From Candidatus Omnitrophota bacterium (GTDB lineage: Bacteria; Ratteibacteria; UBA8468; B48-G9; DSTR01): 23,977 nt of DNA. The notes under the pieces were generated by a model. It was not told where the DNA came from. It saw nothing but the letters and a program-made list of their open reading frames with translations, and made no database searches. Position 1 is the stretch's first letter, and the number at the start of each line of letters is the position of its first letter. The position numbers and the translations under genes are program-made. The DNA lies in the NCBI GenBank assembly GCA_023818865.1, contig JAMWDF010000013.1, positions 1 to 23,977 on the forward strand. Reading direction: 5' to 3'. Shown one piece after another: positions 8,352-14,533 of this stretch.

Positions 8352-10715
8352 TTAGATATCCAGATTTTTCACTTCCCTAGCGTACTGTTCAATGAACTGA
8401 CGCCTGGGTTCTACCTCTTCTCCCATGAGAACCGTAAATATCTCTTCTGCCTTCACAGCATCATCCAGGGTCACCTGCTTCAGCCGGCGCCTGGCTGGAT
8501 CCATAGTTGTCTCCCACAGCTGCTCCGGATTCATTTCTCCCAGCCCTTTATACCGCTGAATGACCAGTCCCTTCTTTCCGCATTCTTTTACCACCTCATA
8601 CAAATTAACCAGAGAACAGTTCCTGGTTTGATGCCCTTCTTCCAGGGTAATCCTCGCCTGACTTAAATCATCCAGGGTTAACCCCGTTGCTTTGACCTTC
8701 TCCAAAAGTTTAGCCATATCCCGAGATTCAAAAATCTCAATCAACTGGTGTTCCTGCGGCCCTTCCCGGGAAAACAAATCCATCTGTTCCCCGCCTTGTT
8801 TCTCCACATATTCGGCCAGTTCCTGGTCATCCTTGAGAAAAATCTTCTCCTTGTTCGTTTTGACACAATAGGCAGGAAAAACCCCTTTCTCCTGGAAAAA
8901 TTTAAGGTAATCGGAAAAACAAATGCCCCGGTTTTCCAAACTACTTTGGTTTTCCCTTAATCTTCGGCTCACGCTCACCAGTTCGCCTAGTTCCTGCCTG
9001 GATAAAATCTTTCCCCGAGGCAAAGAAAACTTCACGTTTTCCAGAGTGAAGCTGATAAGCAAGCGGTCCATCTCTGCTTCTGTATCCACATAAACCTCTT
9101 TTCTTCCCCGTTTCACTTTATACAACGGAGGCTGAGCGATATAGACATATCCGCCCTTAATCAGGTCTACCATCTGCCGGAAAAGAAAAGTAAGCAAGAG
9201 CGTCCTAATGTGAGCGCCGTCTACATCGGCATCAGTCATTATTATCACCTTATGGTAACGAATGCGGGCAAGGTCAAAATCCTCCCCCACCCCGGCACCG
9301 ATGGCACTGATCATCGTCTTGATTTCTTCATTGCTCAAAACCTTATCCAATGGCGCTTTCTCTGTGTTGATAATTTTCCCCTTAAGCGGCAGAATCGCTT
9401 GAAAGGTCCTGTCTCTGCCTTGCTTGGCACTACCGCCAGCTGAATCTCCCTCCACCAGAAAAAGCTCCCGGTGCTCCGGTTCTTTGAGAGAACAGTCAGC
9501 CAGTTTACCAGGTAACGCACCGGTATCCAGCAACCTCTTTCTGGTCAAGTCTCTCGCTTTTCTCGCTGCTTCCCTGGCTTTCGCGGTAAGAATACACTTG
9601 TTTAAAATTTCCCTGGCTGGTTCTGGGTGTTCCTCCAGGAAGGTATGGATTTCTCTGGCGGCCAGACTTTCTACCACAAACCTGACACTGGAATTACCTA
9701 ACTTCCCTTTGGTTTGACCTTCAAACTGCGGTTCCGGCAGTTTGACGCTCACCACCCCCACTAATCCTTCTCTGATATCTTCACCGGTAAGAGTCATATT
9801 CTCCAGGAAACTATTCTTCTTTCCGTAATCGTTAATCGCCCGAGTGAGCCCGCTACGAAAACCAGTCAGATGAGTTCCCCCTTCCCGGGTATTAACATTG
9901 TTAGCAAAGGAAAAAACTGTCTCGGTATAACCATCGTTATACTGAAAGGCAATCTCCACTTCCAGCTCGTCCTCTTTCTTCTTGAAGTAGCAAACCGGCG
10001 TGAACAGCACCTTTTTGTTCTTGTTCAGGCTTTCCACAAAAGAAATCAGTCCGCCATCAAACTTATAAGTTTCTTTTAGCCCCTTTCTTTCGTCCTCAAA
10101 AGAAATTTGAATGCCGGCGTTCAGAAAAGCCAGTTCTTTCAGCCGGCCGCAGAGAATGCTGTTGTCAAACTCAATAGTTTCAAAAATCTTCCCATCAGGC
10201 TTAAAGGTTACTTTCGTTCCGGTTTTCTTCGTTCTACCCAGAACTTGCAAAGGAGAAACCGGCACACCGCGTTCATATCTCTGATGATAAACCTTGCCGT
10301 CTCTCCGGACTTCCACTTCCAACCACTCAGATAAGGCGTTAACTACCGAAACACCTACTCCATGCAAACCTCCGGAAACCCGATAGGCTTTCCGGTCAAA
10401 CTTTCCGCCAGCGTGGAGCACAGTCATAACCACTTCCACCGCCGGTCTTTTTTCTGTTTTGTGCATATCTACCGGGATACCTCGGCCATTGTCATCTACT
10501 GTCACACTGTTATCTCCATGGACGGTTACCGCTATTTGACTACAGAAACCAGCCATAGCTTCATCAATACTGTTGTCCACTACTTCATAAACCAAATGAT
10601 GAAGACCGGTCACCGAGGTATCCCCGACATACATCGCCGGCCTTTTTCTGACGGCTTCTATCCCACTTAAGACCTGAATGGTGGTAGCATCATAGGTTAC
10701 TTGTCTACTGTCCAT
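8352..10715 (-). CDS. gyrB: DNA gyrase subunit B
   Basis: The ATPase subunit of gyrase. The 787 residues begin with a GHKL ATPase domain (EVVDNSIDEAMAG near 44-56, DDNGRGIP near 75). The TOPRIM domain has EGDSAGG near 425 and DADVDG near 492. The C-terminal part contains QRYKGLGEMNPEQLW and the terminal FIEQYAREVKNLDI. Between YKVKRGRKEVYV (about residue 533) and QRYKGLGEM (about 718) lies an extra stretch of about 150 residues. Short Gram-positive-type GyrB lacks it; E. coli and several diderm phyla have one. I chose the start MDSRQ at 10715 because AAGGGAGG lies 7 bases upstream and because the promoter's predicted transcript begins only about 20 bases earlier. The 15 additional in-frame codons would lie upstream of the mRNA start. 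Confidence 0.98.
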   Translation of the reverse strand: MDSRQVTYDATTIQVLSGIEAVRKRPAMYVGDTSVTGLHHLVYEVVDNSIDEAMAGFCSQIAVTVHGDNSVTVDDNGRGIPVDMHKTEKRPAVEVVMTVLHAGGKFDRKAYRVSGGLHGVGVSVVNALSEWLEVEVRRDGKVYHQRYERGVPVSPLQVLGRTKKTGTKVTFKPDGKIFETIEFDNSILCGRLKELAFLNAGIQISFEDERKGLKETYKFDGGLISFVESLNKNKKVLFTPVCYFKKKEDELEVEIAFQYNDGYTETVFSFANNVNTREGGTHLTGFRSGLTRAINDYGKKNSFLENMTLTGEDIREGLVGVVSVKLPEPQFEGQTKGKLGNSSVRFVVESLAAREIHTFLEEHPEPAREILNKCILTAKAREAARKARDLTRKRLLDTGALPGKLADCSLKEPEHRELFLVEGDSAGGSAKQGRDRTFQAILPLKGKIINTEKAPLDKVLSNEEIKTMISAIGAGVGEDFDLARIRYHKVIIMTDADVDGAHIRTLLLTFLFRQMVDLIKGGYVYIAQPPLYKVKRGRKEVYVDTEAEMDRLLISFTLENVKFSLPRGKILSRQELGELVSVSRRLRENQSSLENRGICFSDYLKFFQEKGVFPAYCVKTNKEKIFLKDDQELAEYVEKQGGEQMDLFSREGPQEHQLIEIFESRDMAKLLEKVKATGLTLDDLSQARITLEEGHQTRNCSLVNLYEVVKECGKKGLVIQRYKGLGEMNPEQLWETTMDPARRRLKQVTLDDAVKAEEIFTVLMGEEVEPRRQFIEQYAREVKNLDI

Positions 10716-10722
10716 TCTTTTG

Positions 10723-10730
10723 CCTCCCTT
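10723..10730 (-). promoter_or_regulatory. Ribosome binding site of gyrB
   Basis: AAGGGAGG lies 7 bases before the ATG at 10715. This rules in the shorter gyrB start over the frame that opens at 10760. Confidence 0.8.
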
Positions 10731-10740
10731 AAATTGTTTA

Positions 10741-10770
10741 ATTATAGTCTTTCCAGGCACTCTCTGTCAA
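10741..10770 (-). promoter_or_regulatory. Consensus sigma70 promoter of the gyrB operon
   Basis: On the minus strand, TTGACA (10770-10765) and TATAAT (10746-10741) are separated by 18 bases. Both hexamers match the consensus exactly. The expected transcript start is near 10734, giving a leader of about 20 bases. The rest of the gap between gyrB and the cyclo-ligase gene (about 10771-10870) is A/T-rich, and I see no clear terminator hairpin in it. Confidence 0.85.
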
Positions 10771-10870
10771 AAGGGGAAAACCTGTTATTCTCACTGTTTT
10801 TGCTAAGAAAACCGAAGAATTATTATTAGATCAAAAGGAAAGCAACCTTAAGGGAAAAACAGAGTTTCCT

Positions 10871-11434
10871 TCAGTATCCGGGATAATAGACCTTCTCTTC
10901 GGTAACAATTATATCCACCGGGACATCATCCTGCCCTACTGGTAAACAAGTCTCTCTTACCTGAAAGGAAAAGGCTAAAGCTACCTTCTTTGTCTTGGTT
11001 GTTATCTCCTTAAAAAACCGGTCAAAAAACCCTCCACCCATCCCGATCCGGTTGCCGAAAACATCAAACAGGACTCCCGGAGTAATCACCAGATCTAATT
11101 CTTGGCTATTTATTGGTCTCAATCGTATTCCCCGCGGAACAACTCCCTGGTGGTCAATCTCATCAAGAGAATAAATCCGCGAGGCGATCAACTGTCTCTC
11201 CTGCCACCGGACCTGGGGTAAACAAACAGTCTTGCCAGAAACAAGCGCCTGCTGGATAATGAAATCAGTCCTGACTTCTCGGTCAGTATGAACGTAACAG
11301 AGAATAACTTTTGCTTGCTGGTAAAGCGGCTCACAAACCAGTTTTTCCTGGATCAGACGGCTTTTCTCCAGCCATTCTTTTTCGCTCAGCGACTGCCGCT
11401 GAATTTTCCCCTGGTTTCTTAGTTCTTCTTTCAT
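10871..11434 (-). CDS. 5-formyltetrahydrofolate cyclo-ligase
   Basis: Converts 5-formyl-THF to 5,10-methenyl-THF using ATP, recycling folate in the cytoplasm (5-FCL, also called YgfA, FthC or MTHFS). The 187 residues match the family. The N-terminal helix MKEELRNQGKIQRQSLSEKEW fits the usual LRxxxxxxRxxLSxxEW pattern. The signature LDLVITPGVLFDVFGNRIG is followed by MGGGFFDR. The C-terminus holds DDVPVDIIVTEE. The first 34 codons overlap the end of rarA by 104 bases in another frame, yet they encode the conserved N-terminal helix, so the start at 11434 is probably genuine. The upstream ribosome site is poor (an A-rich GAAAAAAGAAA), suggesting translation coupled to rarA. Confidence 0.93.
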   Translation of the reverse strand: MKEELRNQGKIQRQSLSEKEWLEKSRLIQEKLVCEPLYQQAKVILCYVHTDREVRTDFIIQQALVSGKTVCLPQVRWQERQLIASRIYSLDEIDHQGVVPRGIRLRPINSQELDLVITPGVLFDVFGNRIGMGGGFFDRFFKEITTKTKKVALAFSFQVRETCLPVGQDDVPVDIIVTEEKVYYPGY

Positions 11435-12755
11435 TTTCTTTTTTCAATCGAGCAAGATGATTCAAAAAAAGAGCAATCTTTCTCTCATAGCCACTATCTG
11501 TTGGATGATAGAAGGTTTTGGCTTCAGGCAGATAACTCTGGGGTACATAGTGGCCTGGATAGTCATGAGGATAGAGATATCCCTGGCCACGTCCCAATTC
11601 TCTTGCTCCTTGGTAATTCCCTGACCGGAGATGGTCCGGTACTTCCTGAGTTGTTTGTTTTTCTACTTCTTTCAGTGCCTCAGAAATCCCCCGGTAAGCC
11701 GAATTGCTCTTGGGAGCAGTCGCCACGTAAAGGGCCGCTTGGGCTAGAATAATTCTTGCTTCTGGCATCCCCACCAGAGCCACTGCTTGAAAGGCACAAG
11801 TAGCCACCACCAAAGCCTGAGGGTCAGCATTGCCCACATCTTCAGAAGCGCAGATAACAATCCTCCTGGCAATAAACCTGGGATCTTCACCCGCTGCCAC
11901 CATTCGTGCCAACCAGTACAGGGTCGCATCTGGATCTGAACCGCGCATGCTTTTAATAAAAGCCGAGATAGTATCATAATGAACATCTTCAGCCCGGTCA
12001 TAACGCACCATCTTGCGCTGGCCAACTTTCTCCAGGAAAGAACAAGTCAAACGTAGGACACCATCAGGTTCCGGTCGACCAACTAATACTGCCGTTTCCA
12101 AGAGGTTAAGGCCGCGCCGGGCATCTCCTTCACTCATTTTTACCAGGTAATCTATTGCTTTCCCCTCCAGCGAAATCTTTAACCTACCCAGCCCCCTTTC
12201 TTTATCCCTGATGGCTCTAAAAATAATTTCCTGGATTTCTCCTTCTTTAAGTGGCTTGAGCTCCAAAACCTGAACCCGGGAGAGCAAGGGGCTGGTGAGA
12301 AAAAAGAAAGGATTGTGAGTGGTAGCGCCAATCAAAACAATTGTTCCCTCTTCCACATCCCGCATCAGAGAATCCTGCTGCAATCTGTTGAAATGGGCAA
12401 TCTCGTCCAGAAAAAGAATTGTCTTTAGTCCTCTCACATTCTGCTGTTGCCTGGCCTCCTGGATAACTTCCCGAACATCAGCCACTGTGGCAGTCACTGC
12501 ATTCAAGTGGCGAAAGATATAACCGGTTTCCTTGGTTATTAGCAAAGCCAGGGCTGTCTTGCCACAACCTGGCGGACCATACAAAATTAAGGAGGGAACT
12601 TTCTTCGCCTGGAGAAAACCAGTCACTACTCCTTCTGGGCCAATTAGGTGTTCCTGCCCGACAAACTCTTCTTTTGTCCGGGGTCTCATCCGGACAGCCA
12701 GAGGTTCATCCTCGCCCAGCGGTTTTTTTTTAAGTGGAAAAAGGTTCTCGGTCAT
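11331..12755 (-). CDS. rarA: RarA/MgsA-type AAA+ ATPase (replication-associated recombination protein A)
   Basis: A clamp-loader-related ATPase that acts at stalled replication forks (MgsA in E. coli, relative of eukaryotic WRNIP1/Mgs1). The 474 residues carry PLAVRMRPRTKEEFVGQ, then Walker A GPPGCGKT at 60-67 and Walker B FLDE at 115-118. Sensor-1 reads GATTHN at 143-148. The C-terminal tetramerisation domain has the signatures ASEDVGNADP, LAQAALYVATAPKSN, and PHDYPGHYVPQSYLP. The usual DE-V/I-HRFN after Walker B is DEIAHFN here, and the usual TTEN is TTHN. The last 34 residues (from about 441) are charged, low-complexity, and lie wholly over the cyclo-ligase gene, so they look like a read-through tail. 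An in-frame TAA three codons upstream fixes the start at 12755. There is no useful Shine-Dalgarno. Confidence 0.93.
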   Translation of the reverse strand: MTENLFPLKKKPLGEDEPLAVRMRPRTKEEFVGQEHLIGPEGVVTGFLQAKKVPSLILYGPPGCGKTALALLITKETGYIFRHLNAVTATVADVREVIQEARQQQNVRGLKTILFLDEIAHFNRLQQDSLMRDVEEGTIVLIGATTHNPFFFLTSPLLSRVQVLELKPLKEGEIQEIIFRAIRDKERGLGRLKISLEGKAIDYLVKMSEGDARRGLNLLETAVLVGRPEPDGVLRLTCSFLEKVGQRKMVRYDRAEDVHYDTISAFIKSMRGSDPDATLYWLARMVAAGEDPRFIARRIVICASEDVGNADPQALVVATCAFQAVALVGMPEARIILAQAALYVATAPKSNSAYRGISEALKEVEKQTTQEVPDHLRSGNYQGARELGRGQGYLYPHDYPGHYVPQSYLPEAKTFYHPTDSGYERKIALFLNHLARLKKENERRTKKPGENSAAVAERKRMAGEKPSDPGKTGL

Positions 12756-12763
12756 CCTGGTTT

Positions 12764-12772
12764 ATCTTACCA
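12764..12772 (-). promoter_or_regulatory. Putative extended -10 promoter of rarA
   Basis: TGGTAAGAT on the minus strand is a good extended -10 element; no convincing -35 is present. With normal spacing the transcript would begin at 12755-12757, on or next to the rarA ATG, making the message nearly leaderless. This is a motif-only call. Confidence 0.45.
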
Positions 12773-12801
12773 TAGGACAGAAACAAGCAGGTAATAGTAA
12801 C

Positions 12802-12933
12802 TGGTGGGCGGTAGAGGACTTGGCGCCTTACGCTTCGCTTCAGGTCGGCCCCTCGCCCATTCGGCACTCCTTTTCGTCGCGCCTCATAGACCGGGCTCAC
12901 TTCAAGTCCTCTACTTCAAAGATGCAAAAAAAA
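12802..12933 (-). repeat. tRNA-Val 3'-end duplication with inverted copy, structured spacer
   Basis: This stretch downstream of the tRNA repeats tRNA sequence in both directions. Bases 12805-12822 are identical to 12934-12951, the 3' end of the tRNA-Val gene (18 bases). On the tRNA strand this copy continues as discriminator A plus CCA (12805-12802), whereas the intact gene has no encoded CCA. Bases 12901-12914 are an inverted copy of 14 bases (12940-12953). The inverted copy can pair with either direct copy. The about 80 bases between 12823 and 12902 are G+C-richer than the surroundings and hold short complementary segments such as GGCGC/GCGCC. No open reading frame is evident. It could be a small palindromic mobile element integrated at the tRNA 3' end, or the remnant of a second tRNA-Val copy; I cannot decide. 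Confidence 0.6.
12926..12933 (-). terminator. T8 tract directly after tRNA-Val
   Basis: Eight consecutive T on the minus strand start right after the tRNA discriminator base. Following the folded acceptor and T-arm stems, this could end tRNA transcription. It could instead be just the loop of the 14-base inverted repeat 12901-12914/12940-12953. Confidence 0.4.
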
Positions 12934-13007
12934 TGGGCGGTAGAGGACTTGAACCTCTGGCCTCTACGATGTCAACGTAGCGCTCTAACCAACTGAGCTA
13001 ACCGCCC
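12934..13007 (-). tRNA. tRNA-Val (anticodon GAC)
   Basis: The minus strand folds as a complete cloverleaf. The acceptor is GGGCGGT paired with ACCGCCC. The D-arm is GCTC/GAGC with loop AGTTGGTTA. The anticodon stem is CTACG/CGTAG around loop TTGACAT, giving anticodon GAC (valine, codons GUC/GUU). The T-arm is AGAGG/CCTCT with loop TTCAAGT. The discriminator is A at 12934. CCA is not encoded; a T tract follows at once, so CCA must be added by the nucleotidyltransferase. It lies between the M99-type peptidase gene and rarA, on their strand. Confidence 0.96.
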
Positions 13008-13015
13008 TTTCTTCT

Positions 13016-13044
13016 ATTCTATCCGACTTTTCCGGAGAGGACAA
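13016..13044 (-). promoter_or_regulatory. Sigma70-like promoter of tRNA-Val
   Basis: On the minus strand, TTGTCC (13044-13039) and TAGAAT (13021-13016) are 17 bases apart. It sits between the peptidase stop codon and the tRNA. The predicted transcription start near 13009 leaves only about two bases before the mature tRNA 5' end. Confidence 0.65.
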
Positions 13045-13046
13045 AT

Positions 13047-14498
13047 TCAATTGGTTAACTTCAGGAAAAGCTCACCGACTAATTCATTTTTCTCACGTAT
13101 CTCTATCCGATACAAAGTTTTTTGTTCATCCAGAGCAAAACTGGGAATTAACCTGCTTGCTTTTACTTCATATCCGGCATCCTGACCATCATTTTTCTTT
13201 CTATTCCCAACAAACCCTTTGATGTCCACTGTGATTGAATTTTGGCTCTCAGGAAGCACCCGTAATACCTTGAAGGTCTGGTCGGCTGGCCAGAAAATTG
13301 TTTCACCGAGTTGATAAGCATGGACGTTTGCCCCGACGGCCACTTCCACCCCAGCGAGATATCTTTTCCCCAGGCGAATCGGAAATTGGTACTTCTTTCT
13401 ATCTTTCCAAACTTCAATTGCTGCCCCTTCTCTAAACGGCTGCTCTTTTCCTAGGGCATTTTCTTCTCTGTTGTCTGAAAAACATACCCACCAGCCCAGC
13501 GGATTTTCCGTTTCCAATTCAAGTACCTTTATTTTCTCCTCAGCTCTTAGGTAAATGGAAGTCCCAGGGAAAAACTTCTTTTTCTGACCGCTAACCAGAG
13601 CAGTCAAACCAGTCAACCGGGTTTGCTGTTTCAGTTCTTTTTCTACCGAGCCCGTATCAATGTTGGGGAAAGCCTCTGGAACAATTCCCAGACGTTCCAT
13701 TACCGCATTGATAGCGATGGTCATGAAAGAAACAGCCTCAGATAAAGAACATTCTTTAGTAACCTCTATTCCCACGGCCATCCGATGAGCCTTAGTTAGC
13801 GCATAGTAAGTAAGCGACCTTCTCTGTTCTTTGTGGGGGGATTGCTCGCTGGCAGTCTCGGTGTTATTCACCTTGAAACGATACCGCTCTTCCTGGATTT
13901 CTCTATTGGCTCTTTCCACCACCCAGCTGGCAAATTCTTCCAGACGAATCTGTTCGCCATTGGGCAGGTCAAAATAAGGAGCGTCAATCACATTACATTG
14001 TCCCCACCGGGCCGGATTACGCTTTTTATCCACCCACCGAAAATCAAAAAATCCTGAACCCTGATGGGTGTTAACTACACAGCTGGCTTCCTGGACTAAA
14101 GCCTTGACCAAATTGACCACCTGACCTTCAGGCTGAGGCAGTTTTTCCTGGGGAAGAGAAAAAAGACGATTCATATCCACCCCGTTTACCCCCCTTTTTC
14201 CAGCCATAATCGCCGCCCAATTTAGCCGGGGGATAACTATCATTTGGCCTCGTTTCAAAGTCATTATTGCGTAACGTTCCAGAGCCAGACAACCAGCCAG
14301 TTCATCCCCGTGGATACCTCCTATCAAAAGTAAGGTTGGACCTACCTGTTGCCCTTTTAGCCGCACAATCTCTACCTGGTAAGGCAACCCGGCAAATTTC
14401 CTTTCTACTGACGGGAATCTTTCTTGAGAAGAAAAACTAACCAGACTCCAGCCTAAGAAAAACTGAGTGAAAAACACAGGAAGATAGGTTTTAGGCAT
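13047..14498 (-). CDS. M14/M99-type zinc carboxypeptidase, Csd4/Pgp1-like; probable peptidoglycan stem-peptide trimmer
   Basis: A 483-residue exported metallopeptidase candidate. A weakly charged hydrophobic N-terminus (about residues 5-22) may be a signal peptide. The carboxypeptidase core shows the zinc ligands His63 and Glu66 in GGIHGDELAG, His145 in NTHQGSGF, the substrate-binding Asn110-Arg111 in GVDMNRLF, and a probable catalytic Glu245 in AVGIEVTKE. From about residue 285 on lies a beta-rich region of unknown role. Helicobacter Csd4 and Campylobacter Pgp1 share this layout and remove meso-DAP from tripeptides to leave dipeptides, shaping the cell. I infer the same substrate from the adjoining YkuD gene; the fold could also fit succinylglutamate desuccinylase/aspartoacylase relatives. 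The start at 14498 has GGAG 7 bases upstream. Confidence 0.72.
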   Translation of the reverse strand: MPKTYLPVFFTQFFLGWSLVSFSSQERFPSVERKFAGLPYQVEIVRLKGQQVGPTLLLIGGIHGDELAGCLALERYAIMTLKRGQMIVIPRLNWAAIMAGKRGVNGVDMNRLFSLPQEKLPQPEGQVVNLVKALVQEASCVVNTHQGSGFFDFRWVDKKRNPARWGQCNVIDAPYFDLPNGEQIRLEEFASWVVERANREIQEERYRFKVNNTETASEQSPHKEQRRSLTYYALTKAHRMAVGIEVTKECSLSEAVSFMTIAINAVMERLGIVPEAFPNIDTGSVEKELKQQTRLTGLTALVSGQKKKFFPGTSIYLRAEEKIKVLELETENPLGWWVCFSDNREENALGKEQPFREGAAIEVWKDRKKYQFPIRLGKRYLAGVEVAVGANVHAYQLGETIFWPADQTFKVLRVLPESQNSITVDIKGFVGNRKKNDGQDAGYEVKASRLIPSFALDEQKTLYRIEIREKNELVGELFLKLTN

Positions 14499-14533
14499 GG
14501 CCGACTCCGCTCAACTAGCCTTTTGGTGAAAGA

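Noticed and set aside
12803..12914. Inverted repeat downstream of tRNA-Val as a rho-independent terminator
   Set aside because: The 12-base stem encloses about 80 bases and is not followed by a T run on the minus strand, so it does not look like a terminator; reported as a repeat instead.
12532..12996. Open frame of 154 codons on the plus strand crossing the rarA start and the tRNA
   Set aside because: It runs through a tRNA gene and its repeat, which cannot be protein coding; no domain seen.
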